A stretch of DNA of 64,000 bases from Silene conica (lineage: Eukaryota; Streptophyta; Magnoliopsida; Caryophyllales; Caryophyllaceae). The position numbers were made by a program, and so were the translations under genes. Shown in pieces: positions 1 to 11,650 of this stretch. Numbering within the stretch: position 1 is the first letter of the stretch; each line of letters starts with the position of its first letter. The notes under the pieces are model-generated. The model was not told the origin of the DNA. It made no database searches and was given only the letters and a program-made list of their open reading frames with translations. The stretch spans positions 6,280,399 to 6,344,398 of the forward strand of contig CM055314.2 in assembly GCA_029255685.2 (NCBI GenBank), written 5' to 3'.

Positions 1-1268
1 AAGTTATGGGGTGATAAACGTTCTTAACATGTCGAAACTCGTCGAAACGAAAGCCTAATAAATTTAGCTTCATTAAATTTTACATGGTGAAAAATATGGG
101 TCACTGATTATTTTTATAAGTATAAATTAATTACCCTTTTATGGAGATGGTAAGTTTTTAACAAGTAAAACTAATTAAAGTATTCTTAACGTAATTAAAG
201 TATTCTTAACGTTTTTTGCCAGATTACAACAGTAACTTGTAAAAATCATAATAAATTCAAAACATCATATTTTTGTACAAGGTCAGCTTTATTGGATTCA
301 TTTATGAGTCTAAAACATATTGTTAGACGTGCATGTTGTCTCAAAAATAGGTTTATCAGATCTAAAATCTCGTTTTAATAACAGTGGTCAGAAACTCAGT
401 CATAAAATGTTTTACATCATAAATCCTTCTTAAAAAATCATAACGAGTTGATTCAAAAGCCTATTATCATCTAGACTCATAGTAGATTAACAAATTAAAA
501 GATGAGACACTGATTCATTTTATAAATATGGTTTGATGACTCTTTAAGTGAGATCTAGTGTTTCGGCTAAACAGAAAACATGTTGTAGTATATGATTTTT
601 CATTTACAAATGGTGCATGAAAATGTTACGAATTTTGGTGAGCATACTTAAGATGACAAATCCAACCTCATATATTTTTTTCACCTGAAAATATCAAGTT
701 TAGCTCGTGATTACAGACCTACCACATGCATGCTACGTTTTTGACAAAATAACGGTTTTTACTAGCTTTAATCTTTTGCATGCATGAGTAAAACTTGTTT
801 GAGTGATGTTATGTGATTTAAGAATATGTGAATATGATGAGGAATCAGAATAAAAACCGTTTCTTTTATAGGCTTACAAGTGAAGACTTCATGCTTAGGC
901 AAGATCTTCCTCCTTAGCTCTTTTTTTTTTGGTTCTCCCTCTCTCTTTCTATCACTCTCTCTATTTTTTTTATTTGTGAGGAATGAAATCTGATGGGGGA
1001 AGGGGAAAGTGGCGTGGGAATGGGGGAACAAAGAGAGAGAGAGCTTTTCATACACATGCCAAATGTCCTCATGCACTTGCCAAATGGCCTATTCATGCAT
1101 AAGCCAAATGTCTAGGCATGCATTGGTCCACATGTCTAGACATGCATTGGTCAACGATTATGTGACGGAAAACGATGCATGCAACGGTTTTACGTGTCTC
1201 TATTAAGCGATACTTGTTTAATCAATAAATTCTCATTTTATTTTATTGACGGATTTTACGGGTATTAA
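1..1268 (-). repeat. 3' LTR of the chromovirus, partial
   Basis: It is nearly collinear with 8031-9306, with scattered substitutions and small indels. Its outer end is beyond the window. Its inner end reads gggtatta followed by aa where the other LTR has ca, so the terminal TG/CA has mutated here. A duplicated 'attaaagtattcttaacg' (about 173-209) is present in this copy and single in the other. A pyrimidine-rich run near 920-960 lies within it. Confidence 0.92.
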
Positions 1269-1437
1269 AATCTACCCTCCTTAAAAACGAACTTCGTCCT
1301 CGAAGTTCTAAAACTACCCCTACAAGCAAAACTAACAATATCATTTATAACCGTCTCTTATAATGCAAATAAAACAGAAGAGTAAAAATTGCAGGTATTA
1401 CATCCTACCTTCCTTAAAGAGTGTTACGTCCTCGTAA

Positions 1438-3087
1438 CTAGGTAATTACCTCGAAGAGCTCTGGGTATTTAAGTTTCATGGCCTCCTCGGCTTCCCAAGT
1501 GGCCTCCTCAGAGTCATGGTTCGACCACAACACCTTGATTATACGGGTCTCTCCGTTTCGGGTCTTTCGAACTTTACTATCCAAGATCTTAACAGGTCGC
1601 TCCTTATAAGATAACGAGTCATCAAGTTCTAGTACCTCAGGTTCTAAAACGTGTGACGGGTCGCTCAAGTACTTGCGGAGTTGAGAAATATGGAAAACAT
1701 TATGAACGCGATCCAAGGATGGTGGTAAGGCCAGGCGGTAGGCTACCTCTCTAACACGCTCTAAGATCTCGTACGGGCCTATGTACTTGGGGCATAACTT
1801 TCCCTTTTTACCAAATCGCATCACTCATCTCATTGGTGATACTCGCAACAAGACCTTATCCCTAACTTCAAACTCGATGTTTCTTCTGTGAAGGTCGGCA
1901 TAACTCTTTTGTCTGTCCTGGGCTGCCTTCATCTTTTGTCGGATTACTTGGATTTTTTGGATCATTTCTTGAATCATCTGCGGTCCAAGTACAACACTAT
2001 CTGTGAGGTCATCCCAACAGACAGCGCTTCTACACTTCCTTCCATATAGGGCTTCGAAAGGTGTCATCTTGATACTAGCGTGATAATTGTTGTTATATGA
2101 GAATTCGATTAGATCCAGCAGGTATTCCCATGATCTTTTGATTTCTAGAGCGCAGGCTCTAAGCATGTCTTCCAAGGTCTGGATCGTCCTCTCGGTTTGG
2201 CCGTCGGTTGCGGGGTGAAAAACGGTACTCATTTTTAGCTTTGTCCCTAAGGACTCCTGCAGTTCCTGCCAAAATCGGGAAATGAATCTTGAATCTCTAT
2301 CTGAAATGATGCTTCGCGGGACGCCGTGTCGTTTTAGTATGTGCCTCCTGTAAGCTATGGCGAGTTCTCTCTTGTTCCAGGTATCCTTCATCGGTATGAA
2401 GTGTGCAACCTTCGTCAAACGGTCCACAATTACCCAAATCATGTTGTTTCCTTTCTTGGTCCTTGGTAAGGCAGTAATGAAGTCCATTGAGATTGAATCC
2501 CATTTCCATTCTGGAATGTCCAGAGGTTGTAGTAACCCTTGAGGTCTTCTATGTTCGATTTTTACCTTTTGGCAAGTCATACATCGTGATACGAGCTCTG
2601 CTACTTCTCTCTTCATATTCGGCCACCAGAAGGTCTTTTTCAGATCTTTGTATAGTTTGTCTCCTCCCGGATGCACTGAATAGGGTGTATTGTGTGCCTC
2701 CTCCATGATTTTCTTCTTTAACTCGGAATTTCGGGGTACACACCATCTTCCTTTATAGCGAAGGCTCCCGTCATTCTCAATGGTGAAACCTTCTCCATTC
2801 GGGGTTCCAATCTTTGCTTTCTTTTCTTCAACCACTTTATCTCTAGCTTGCTCCTTTCGAATCTCATCATATAGGTCATGTGATAGGGTGAAGTCATTCA
2901 TGTTGTCACCTCGAGAGATGACGTTTATGCCCATGTTCTGTATCTCCTCTCTTAGCTTCATTCGTGAAATAGCTCCACATAGCGAATGTACGCACTTCCG
3001 ACTGAGAGTGTCGCCCACCACATTTGCCTTTCCTTCGTGATATTGGATCTCCATGTCATAATCCTTAATTAACTCCAGCCATCTTCT
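1438..3087 (-). pseudogene. Retrotransposon integrase with C-terminal chromodomain-like tail, one internal stop
   Basis: The frame from 3087 opens RRWLELIKDYD and holds HEGKANVVGDTLSRK, an H2C2 zinc-binding region (HPGGDKLYKDL ... CMTCQKVK) and the catalytic core: the first Asp in WDSISMDFITALPRTK, the second in ISDRDSRF, then HPATDGQTERTIQTLEDMLR. A TGA at 1825-1827 interrupts the KVSP[13 protein letters not shown] junction. The C-terminal part (1438-1824) has [23 protein letters not shown] and a final RPVKILDSK ... [14 protein letters not shown] segment, which resembles the chromodomain-like tail of chromoviruses. That tail is thought to target chromatin. Confidence 0.9.
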
Positions 3088-4206
3088 TTACCCCATGTTC
3101 AGTTCCTTCTGGGTGAAGATATATTTCAGGCTCTTATGATCAGAAAAGATCTTGAAGGTTACTCCATAAAGATAATGTCGCCATATCTTGAGGGCAAAGA
3201 CAACGGCAGCTAACTCCAAATCATGGGTTGGGTAGTTGACTTCATGTGGCTTCAGTTGTCTGGATGCATAAGCGATTACTCGACGATTCTGCATCAGTAC
3301 ACATCCTAGGCCATTTTTCGATGCATGTGTATACACCTCAAAATTTTCATTCCCACTTGGTAACGCTAGGACTGGGGCGGTTGTTAATCGCTCCTTGAGA
3401 GTTTGGAATGCTTTCTCGCAATTGTCATCCCATTGGAACTTGTTAGCCTTTTTCATAAGTTAAGTCATCGGTCGGGCGATCTTGGAGAAATCCTTTACAA
3501 AGCGCTTATAGTAACCGGCCAAGCCTAAAAAGCTACGGATCTCGGTCACGTTCTTTGGAGTTGACAAATTTGAGACGGCTTCTACCTTGCTAGGGTCGAC
3601 TGCAACTCCCTCTCTTGAGATAACATGACCAAGAAAGGATACATTTTATAGCCAAAACTCGCATTTTGACATTTTAGCGTACAACTGGTTATCTCTCAGG
3701 ATTTGAAGAATTAGCCTCAAGTGTTACTTGTGGTCCTCCTTATTCTTCGAGTATATCAAGATATCGTCGATGAAAGCGACTACAAACTTATCCAATTATG
3801 GTCGGAATACTCGGTTCATTAGGTCCATGAACACAGCTGGCGCATTTGTGAGAGCAAATGGCATTACGGTGAACTCATAATGACCATATTTAGTTCGGAA
3901 GGCGGTCTTTGGTATGTCTTCTCCAGCTATCCTCAGTTGATGGTAACCGGATCGGAGGTCTATCTTTGAGAATATTCCTGCTCCACGCAATTGGTCGAAG
4001 AGGTCATCGATTCGGGGTAGTGGATATCGGTTCTTCACCGTCACATTGTTCAGCTCACGATAGTCGATGCATAACCTTAAACTTCCATCTTTCTTTCTCA
4101 CAAACAAGACGGGTGCTCCCCATGGTGACACACTTGGGCGGATGTAACCTTTGTTAAGTAGTTCTTCTAATTGGGTCTTTAACTCGGCTAGTTTTTTAGG
4201 TGCCAT
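3088..4206 (-). pseudogene. Retrotransposon reverse transcriptase and RNase H, broken
   Basis: The RT core reads [20 protein letters not shown], then [27 protein letters not shown] and [19 protein letters not shown]. The catalytic FIDDILIYSK segment is present near 3740-3780 but in a stretch interrupted by stops. RNase H follows at 3088-3456 with [37 protein letters not shown] and [10 protein letters not shown]. Its first catalytic region reads THAS where TDAS is usual, so the catalytic Asp is lost. A TAA at 3088 separates it from RRWLELIKDYD, the normal continuation into integrase. Confidence 0.88.
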
Positions 4207-4221
4207 CCTATAAGGTGCTTT

Positions 4222-5114
4222 TCAGATTGGGCAAGCGCCCGGAACAAGATCAATTCGAAATTCTACTTCTCTTCGCGGGGGCATTCCGGGAATCTCCTCA
4301 GGAAACACGTCCACAAATTCCCGTACTACCTCCACATCTTCAACTTTTGGAATTTTGATGGACACATCATGGACATGACACAAAATGAAAGGAAATCCTT
4401 TCCTTAGGTATGACTTCAAGGTAAGGACAGAAATCAGTTTTACTTTGGGTTTGACTACGACACCCTTGTAAGACACTCTAACTCCCTTGGGTCCTCTCAA
4501 CGAAACTTTTTGTTGCCAACATTCAATCGTAGCTTTATGTCTATTCAACCAATACATCCCTAATATCACGTCAAAGTTATAGACACATCCCTATAGACTT
4601 GTGTGCATCTCACCACCTCCCCTGATGGTTGCACAAAATTGCTTTCTATGATTTCACATTGCTTAAGGTCGAAAGTAGGTGCAAAAGAACTGGCTATGAA
4701 AGAATGGGATGCTCCCGAATCAAATAGAACATAAGAGGGTTTAAAATTGACTAGGAATGTACCAGTGACGACATTCTCGGTCTTCTCAGCTTCATCTCGG
4801 CCAATAGCAAAGAGTCTCCCAGTTCGGTTCCCATTTCCTCCCTGAACGGTGCTGGTTGAAGTGGCTTGATTGTTGCCTCCATTGATTGGTGCTCTGCTGG
4901 TGCCTTGGTTATTGGGGGTTTCCTTGGTGTCGAGAGGCAGATTCAGCACGGTTAGAACTTGCATAACTCTCGGTAGTCTTGACAGGGATTCCTCCCTGGC
5001 GAGCTTGATTCCCTTGATTAGATTATTGCTCCTTGGAATAGCACTCATAAGCTCGGTGCCCCATTTTGTTGCAGGAGTTGCAGCGAACAGGGTTGCCATT
5101 GCAATCCTTCCCAA
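4222..5114 (-). pseudogene. Retrotransposon aspartic protease and start of RT, broken
   Basis: The protease active-site motif LFDSGASHSF is visible in the frame ending at 4566. Downstream, the frame that begins ILGMYWLNRHKA (normally a D-x-ILGMDWL flap-side motif) continues to VFPEEIPGMPPRREVEF, the conserved lead into reverse transcriptase. Between the two frames, around 4566-4590, residues normally present before the ILGM motif are missing and the frame changes, which points to a small deletion with frameshift. A TGA follows ACPI at 4222, just before the RT core. Confidence 0.85.
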
Positions 5115-6037
5115 GGTGATCTTGACGACATTGTTTACAGAAGTAGTGCCTCACGAACTGCTTTCCTTGAAAATTTGTGACTAGGCTTTTTTCAGGGTTC
5201 CCAAAAGATTTCGGTCTGGGTGGCAGATTGGCAAAGTTTCCTTTCTTGTGAGACCCTTGGCCTACATCAGATTGTGTGCCCTTTCGTTTCTCTCCTATAG
5301 CAGCTTTCTTTTCCTCCATGACCTTTTCAATGTTGCTGGCTCGACAGTAAACCGCGGCTAGAGTGGCGAACTCTTGTCCTCATAGACGGTCTCTAATGCT
5401 GAGCTCGAGGTTTCGCTCGAACTTATCGGCCTTGGAAGCTTCATCAGGAACTAGGTTTGACGCGAAATGAGACAGCTCTTGAAACCTTTGGTAGTATTCC
5501 TGAACAGACATTGATCCTTGCTTGAGGTTATCAAACTCTCTCCTTTTTGCCCTTCGAAGGTGTTCGGGAAAGAACTCAGCTCTCAACGCTTTCTTAAAAG
5601 CATCCCACGAAAATGGTTCAACAACTTCCTCACCTTCATCATTAAGGTAATACACGGGTTCCAAGAATCGGTCCTTATTATTGCCCCACCAAGTGTCTGC
5701 AGTTTCGGTAAGGTAGTAGGTGGCTTGATCCACCATGTACTCCTCAGGACATGTCCATCTCAAAGTTTGAAATATTTCCTCGAACTCACGGATCCAGTTT
5801 TCAAGCTTTACTGAGTCTCCGTCCTTGCCATCATATTGCGGAGGGCGTAGCTGACCTACAGGCTACAACCTTAGTCAGGCTGGCCGCGGGGTTTGGAACA
5901 TTACCTTGAGCCATTCTTTCCATTGATTCGGCTAAACGGGTGTTGATCTGGACTAATTGTTGAACAACCTCATTCATTCCTTGGTTGTTCTGGTTGTTGT
6001 CGTCATCGCGGTTGTGGTTGTTGCTTGAACGAGCCAT
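5023..6037 (-). pseudogene. gag: Retrotransposon gag, broken
   Basis: The likely start is the ATG at 6035-6037 (MARSSNNHNRDDD). A frameshift near 5850-5870 separates this N-terminus from the capsid region, which begins around QLRPPQYDGKDG and continues through WTCPEEYMVDQATYYL and an EFFPEHLRRAKRREF segment typical of plant retrotrans_gag domains. A stop at 5380 follows IRDRL. The nucleocapsid then shows two zinc knuckles: a CX2CX3HX4C form (CKQCRQDHLGKDC) and a canonical CX2CX4HX4C (CNSCNKMGHRAYEC), ending at a stop at 5023. At least one frameshift and two nonsense mutations rule out a functional Gag. Confidence 0.88.
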
Positions 6038-6622
6038 CGTTACTACGCACGCAACAAACACTCTAAAGATTGTTACATATGTACATAGGTGTACGACATC
6101 TATCCCATATCTGGTTTAATATATCGTATTACATCTCTCCTAAAACATGCTACGATGTTAGTATAAACGAAATTATACAAGCAAACATACATAGTTCAAC
6201 ATGAACAAAACCAATACTTAAATGTGAAAATTCACTTCAATCATAATATTATAAAGTTCACCAATACCATGCAATCTAAGTTCCACAATTCATAGTAGAG
6301 ATGAACGCGGGGAAATTCCATCCTATTATAACGTTCATATCCAAGATATTCGTGATTAATAATAATATTAATATTTATAATCACGTTGATGATCGCCCCA
6401 AGTATCCCTCACACATAACCTCACCACGAATTACTTTATTTAATATTATTGTCATATATATTTTTTTTAAAAGATATTTGTGTAAGTATGAATAAGTTTG
6501 AAAACATTTTCAAGACAAAATTGTATAAATAATATATATATATATATTTGAAAATATTTAATATGGTCGGTCGACTCGCGGGTGGTGAAGAGATATGAGG
6601 ATTTAGTCACCTATTCCAAGAA

Positions 6623-6642
6623 GGATTCCCGCTCTGATACCA
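6623..6642 (-). other. Retrotransposon primer-binding site (initiator tRNA-Met type)
   Basis: The minus strand reads TGGTATCAGAGCGGGAATCC three bases inside the 5' LTR. TGGTATCAGAGC is the usual complement of the 3' end of initiator tRNA-Met used by many Ty3/gypsy and Ty1/copia elements. Its position fixes the element's orientation and the inner LTR boundary. Confidence 0.92.
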
Positions 6643-6645
6643 CTT

Positions 6646-9306
6646 TGTAACACCCCCATAATCCTCTTTATTTGTAAATAGGGTTCTCAAGTAAAATTCG
6701 GATCATGGGTGTGTCACAATTTAACCAAATATGGTAGTAGTACCTAGACATGAAATAAAATAGGTAGTTGTCTAATGCAATTTAAAATCCAAAGGATAAA
6801 ATTCGATTACAACCAAATTCAAAGTTTGCGGAAGCGAAAATAAAGTTCAACGATCCAAAAGAAAGATAAAGTGTCAAGCATTTGTCTTTGTTTGAAACAT
6901 TAAGCGCGCTCTCCTGTGCATCCCACGACTAATTCCCACGGGTACCTGTCACACGATTTGCTCACACAATTTGTGATCACCGCAGGTCCAAGCAAGGACA
7001 AAACAAATAAAAGGGTCAACAATAATGTTGAGTAAGGTAAACAATCCGAATAAAGAATAAACGGAATATGAAATCATAATTTAAAAGACATTTTAAAATA
7101 ATACGTAACAAAAGTGTTTCGAAAGATTGAAAACAGAGTATCTCCAACATTGGTATATATTTGGATAGAGGCCGTATGAAGAGGATCCACTCGCCCTAAA
7201 CCGGATAAGACGAGGTTCACCAAATCATGTACTAAACTGTCCTAGAATTCCGAGTGTGCACACCCCTCTAAGGGCCAACCTCAAAGAGGAAGATAAGAGG
7301 ACGGGATCTCGATCAACTAACCCCCATCAGAAGCTCTGTATAAGAAGTCCCTTATTATGGAACCACCTACCCCTCTACCAAAACCGTTTCAAACCAACAT
7401 GAGAATCCATTTCCAAATAACCAAGATATTTCCTTCAAATTTGATAACTCATCATAAGCTTGTAGAAAAGCAAAACGGTTTTGGTTCCCAAAACTTTTAA
7501 ATTCATAAAACACTTCTTTCCATATTAAACACAATCTCGTTTCAAGAGATCAAAACAAACAAATCTTTATCCATAATCATTTTGTAAAATAAATTCAACC
7601 AATATAAATATTTCAATATAACCAAAAGTCTTAACATGCAAGATAGTAACAAATCGTAACGGTTTAATAAGAGTGTACGGATAAGCGTTTTCCTTACCTT
7701 ACGAGCGATTAATGGTTAGAGAGCCTCTTCTACGAATCCCGACTCTACAATATATATTTAAAATTATAGTTACTTATATGTCCGATCATTACATAGCTAC
7801 TTGTCATAAATTATGCAATATCTTCTATTCTTCTCGGTTTTACAGATTCGGAGCAGAAACTTTAAATCGTCGTATCTCCTTCGTTACTTAACGTTTTAAG
7901 GTGAAATCAGTGGGGTGTGGTTCCTTAGTGAGTCTTCTAACTTTATTGTCTTGATGGTCAGAGTCTAAAAATGTCTTTATAAGGTCCAAATCTACAGTCT
8001 AATAAAGTTGGCCCAAAGATGAGTCTTAAAAAGTTATCGGGTGATAAACGTTCTTAACATGTCGAAACTCGTCGAAACGAAAGCCTAATAAACTTTAAAT
8101 TCATTAAATTTTACATGGTGAAAATATGGGTCACTGATTTTTTTATTAGTATAAATTAATTACCCTTTTATGGAGATGGTAAGTTTTTAACAAGTAAAAC
8201 TAATTAAAGTATTCTTAACGTTTTTTGCCAGATTACAACAGTAACTTGTAAAAATCATAATAAATTCAAAACATCATATTTTTATGCAAGGTCAGCTTTA
8301 TTGGATTCCTTTATGAGTCTAAAACATATTGTTAGACGTGCATGTTGTCTCAAAAATAGGTTTATCAGATCTAAAATCTCGTTTAATAACAGTGGTCAGA
8401 AACTCAGTCATAAAAGGTTTTACATCATAAATCCTTCTTAACAAATCAAAACGAGTTGATTCAAAAGTTTATTATCATCTAGAATCATCTTAGATTAACA
8501 TATTAAAAGATGAGACACTGATTCATTATATAAATATGGTTTGATGACTCTTTAAGTGAGATCTAGTGTTTCGGCTAAACAGAAAACATGCTGTAGTATA
8601 TGATTTTTCATTTACAAATGGTGCATGAAAATGTTACGAATTTTGGTGATCAAACTTTAGATGACAAATCTAACATCATATATTGTTTTCACCTGAAAAT
8701 ATCAAGTTTAGCTCGTGATTACAGACCTACCACATGCATGCTACGTTTTTGACAAAATAACGGTTTTTACTAGCTTTAATCCTTTGCATGCATGAGTAAA
8801 ACTTGTTTGAGTGATGTTATGTGATTTAAGAATATGTGAATATGATGAGGAATCAGAATAAAAACCATTTCTTTTATAGGCTTACAAGTGAAGACTTCAT
8901 GGTTAGGCAAGATCTTCCTCCTTAGCTCTTTTTTTTTTCTTTTTTTTTTTGTTCTCTCTCTCTCTCTTTCTATCACTCTCTCTATTTCTTTTATTTGTGA
9001 GGAATTAAATCTGATGGGGGAAGGGGAAAGTGGCGTGGGAATGGGGAACAAAGAGAGAGAGAGAGCTTTTCATACACATGCCAAGTGTCCTCATGCACTT
9101 GCCAAATGGCCTATTCATGCATAAGCCAAATGTCTAGGCATGCATTGGTCCACATGTCTAGACATGCATTGGTCAACGATTATGTGACGGAAAACGATGC
9201 ACGGAAGACGATGCATGCGACGGTTTTACGTGTCTCTATTAAGCGATACTTGTTTAATCAATAAATTTCTCATTTTATTTTATTGACGGATTTTACGGGT
9301 ATTACA
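6646..9306 (-). repeat. 5' LTR of the chromovirus, complete
   Basis: On the plus strand it begins TGTAACACCCCC at 6646 and ends GGGTATTACA at 9306, so it is TG...CA bounded and 2661 bp long. The primer-binding site abuts its inner end with a 3-base gap. It holds no open frame of note. The many small differences from the left LTR indicate an old insertion; a dated age needs an alignment. Confidence 0.9.
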
Positions 9307-9540
9307 TATTGATTGATTGGAGAAGATAAATAAATAAATTTTATTTGAAAAAGTGTATAATATGAAAATAAGAATCGACAAATAGTATAAATATAAACTA
9401 AAAACGTTCAAAAATATCATAGGTATAAACTCAGTTTTATTTCTTTCTTAGACACAAAACTAAACAATCAAATGTATACTCCCTTCAATCCAATCGCATA
9501 CCCCATTTAGTAGGGGAATAAATTTTAATGGATTTTTAGG
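9307..9540. other. AT-rich spacer with MITE-like fragment
   Basis: This lies between the chromovirus and the gag relic to its right. It is AT-rich, and near 9478-9500 it carries 'ctcccttcaatccaatcgca', which resembles a terminal segment of Stowaway-like MITEs but has no partner. No gene is seen. Confidence 0.4.
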
Positions 9541-9688
9541 CTCAAATCTGGTTTTAGAGCCTGATGCCTTATCCTCCAATTTCTTTTTCAGGCTTGACAA
9601 TGACTCCTTGAGTTTCTCAAGTGCAGTCTTCCTCTGTGTTGCCTTTTTCTCTGATTCATTCAAATTCTCTGATTTGAGCTAAGGCAGC

Positions 9689-11533
9689 TGTAACACCCCA
9701 CCCGATTATGAGGTTGAGATGAAATTCTGATGTGCGGAAATATATCCCACATTGGTAAAATATGAGGCTAGTGATATGTTTATATTGGATCCCCACCCAC
9801 CATCTAGTAACAAGATCTTGTATTTTTGAGCTTAAGTGAGGACAAATAGTGGGCCCAAAGACATACCTCTCATTTTATTATTGGGGGTGTGTCACGACCG
9901 TGGCGGGTCGGGTTGTTACAAATGGTATCAGAGCTGTAAGGTTTACTTATCTCATAACCTATAAATTTTAGTCATACTAAACAAAATTTTAATTAACATT
10001 TTAATTAATAAACTTTTAGATCTTATGCATGCTAAATCTTATGCGGAAATAGAAAGATTTGAACCCTTACACACGGTCCAAATGATGCTAGGATGATCCT
10101 CCAAGTATTCAACAAGAACACCTCCTCTATGATGCACCCAAGACACCCCTTAATAAGAACCGACACTTTGAGTATGCTAGTACAAAAATCGGTTTTCCTT
10201 AACACAAATTCTAATCTCTTAATTAGAATTACAATACTAATATTATAACTTATTACTATTAGTATTATTATTATCTCATAATAATTTTAGAGGTTTTAGT
10301 ATGGTTTTCTCACACAAGAAAAACTTGGCTAAGTTGGAATGAATTCACATATGAACATCTTTCACATTTTTAGGTGGGTTTTGGGTGGGTTGCCGTGACT
10401 TTGCATGGGAAGCACCAAAATGGTGCTTTTTGTCTTACCAAAACAAAATAGAGTGGCTCAAGGGAACACCCTTATTGATTAAGGTAAAACATGCATTAAT
10501 CAATATGTTGGGGTTAATTAATTAACACACAACAACTCTATTCACCCATCACAAAACCGGTACCACTAATATAAAATGAACATCCATTTTACAATTTGTT
10601 GTTTGTACAATTGTATATTTGTGACATACATTATATCACAATAGTATGAAACAATTGTCTTAATTTAAAATGCATATTTATCAAATAAATATCATTTATA
10701 AATTAAACAAATCAAGTAATTCGAAATTACTTAATATATAAAATAGTCATTTTCAATAATCGTCAATACGATCTACAACTCTTGTGATTATTTAACCCGA
10801 TTCATTCTAATTACGACATTTTATAAATATCGTTTAATGTTTGATAATTGACACGTTTCAATTTCAAACATAAATCTTATACTAAGATTTAACCTCTGAT
10901 TTCTCGATATACGAGTTTAAGGAATATGATCAACTCGTATCAATATACACTTGATCATTATATCAATTAAGGGAATTGTCCTATAGGTGTGACCTAAAGG
11001 GATCAACTGACCACCACCGTCATACGACAGTAATGTCAAACTCTAGCTAGTCAATCATTGCTGATTAATGTTGGCAGTTGACTAATATAATTCGTATCAT
11101 CCCTTGCGCATTCTCGTCATGAGATTTAATTACGTGATCGCACTATTGTTGAGGACACATTTCCCAACAAGAGCAACCCTACGACCGTGTGTTGAGCCCA
11201 TGGTAAGGAGTGCCCGGGTCATGCGCACCTAGCGGGGGAGGATCCTTGGTTGTGGTGAGTTGTGGTAAGGCACGACGAGGAGGTTGTGTTCTTAAGTGGG
11301 GAGATTGTAACACCCCATCTGAATATGAGGTTGAGATGAAATTGTGATGTGTGGAAAGGTATCCCACATTGATAAAATTTGAGGGTAGTGATATGTTTAT
11401 AATGAATTCAACCCATTATTTAGTAACAAGATCTTGTGCTTTTGGACTTGAGTGAGGATGAATAATGGGACCAAAGGCATACCTCCAATCTTATTGGAGG
11501 TGTGTTACGACCTTGGCGGGTCGGGTTGTTATA
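9689..11533 (+). mobile_element. TRIM (miniature LTR retrotransposon) containing a nested solo LTR
   Basis: Two direct LTRs (9689-9920, 232 bp; 11306-11533, 228 bp) begin TGTAACACCCCA and end GTTGTTACA / GTTGTTATA. Immediately inside the left LTR is ATGGTATCAGAGC (9922-9934), an initiator tRNA-Met primer-binding site. Before the right LTR is the purine tract AAGTGGGGAGA. Without the inserted solo LTR the internal region is only about 145 bp, giving a TRIM of about 605 bp with no coding capacity. The flanks gcagc (9684-9688) and ggagc (11534-11538) are a 5-bp target duplication with one mismatch. The insertion target is the gag start of another retroelement. Confidence 0.88.
9935..11169 (-). 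mobile_element. Solo LTR (probably Ty1/copia) nested in the TRIM
   Basis: A 1235-bp segment begins TGTAAGG and ends CCCAACA. It is flanked by a perfect 5-bp duplication agagc (9930-9934 and 11170-11174) and lies exactly inside the TRIM's primer-binding-site region. It has no internal domain and no second LTR, so it fits a solo LTR left by recombination. Read on the minus strand it starts TGTTGGGAAATGTGTCCTCA, a start I associate with plant copia LTRs; that family call is an inference. Confidence 0.8.
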
Positions 11534-11631
11534 GGAGCAGTCACTTGCTCTTCTGTTGTTGGTGTAGCCATTTTTCGGCGAGAGTATTGATAGAAGATTG
11601 GAATTTTTTGAGGTTATTAATGAACTAGATG

Positions 11632-11650
11632 CCTCACGATGGGCGCCAAT
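11632..11650 (-). other. Primer-binding site of the Tat/Retand-like relic
   Basis: The minus strand reads ATTGGCGCCCATCGTGAGG directly after the LTR terminus. A TTGGCGCC start at this position is typical of plant Tat/Athila-group elements, and differs from the tRNA-Met site of the TRIM and the chromovirus. Confidence 0.7.

Larger units (their letters stand above)
1..9306 (-). mobile_element. Ty3/gypsy chromovirus LTR retrotransposon, Tekay/Del-like, degenerate, left end cut by window
   Basis: The element reads on the minus strand: 5' LTR at 6646-9306, primer-binding site at 6623-6642, gag, protease, reverse transcriptase, RNase H, integrase with a C-terminal chromodomain-like segment, polypurine tract near 1269-1290, then the 3' LTR at 1-1268. 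Base 1 corresponds to base 8031 of the other LTR, so about 1.4 kb of the left LTR lies outside the window. The order protease-RT-RNase H-integrase is that of Ty3/gypsy. The tail after the integrase core and the long LTR (about 2.66 kb) suggest the Tekay/Del lineage (inference). In-frame stops and frameshifts throughout gag-pol mean this copy cannot encode its own proteins. The right flank starts at 9307; the left target duplication is out of view. Confidence 0.93.
9541..11571 (-). pseudogene. Start of gag of a Tat/Retand-like Ty3/gypsy element, split by a TRIM insertion
   Basis: Reading the minus strand, an ATG at 11571 opens MATPTTEEQVTA just downstream of a primer-binding site. The TRIM element interrupts it at 11533, and the frame resumes at 9688 with AALAQIRE. 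A one-base insertion then shifts it into NESEKKATQRKTALEKLKES with a Lys/Glu-rich coiled-coil-like run to about 9541. The rest of the element is gone. Assignment to Tat/Retand rests on the primer-binding site and the position of this frame next to the LTR; the gag itself is too short to classify firmly. Confidence 0.6.

Noticed and set aside
768-1206. Open frames in the LTR
   Set aside because: The pyrimidine-rich run makes long frames; the same frames recur in the other LTR, with no homology.
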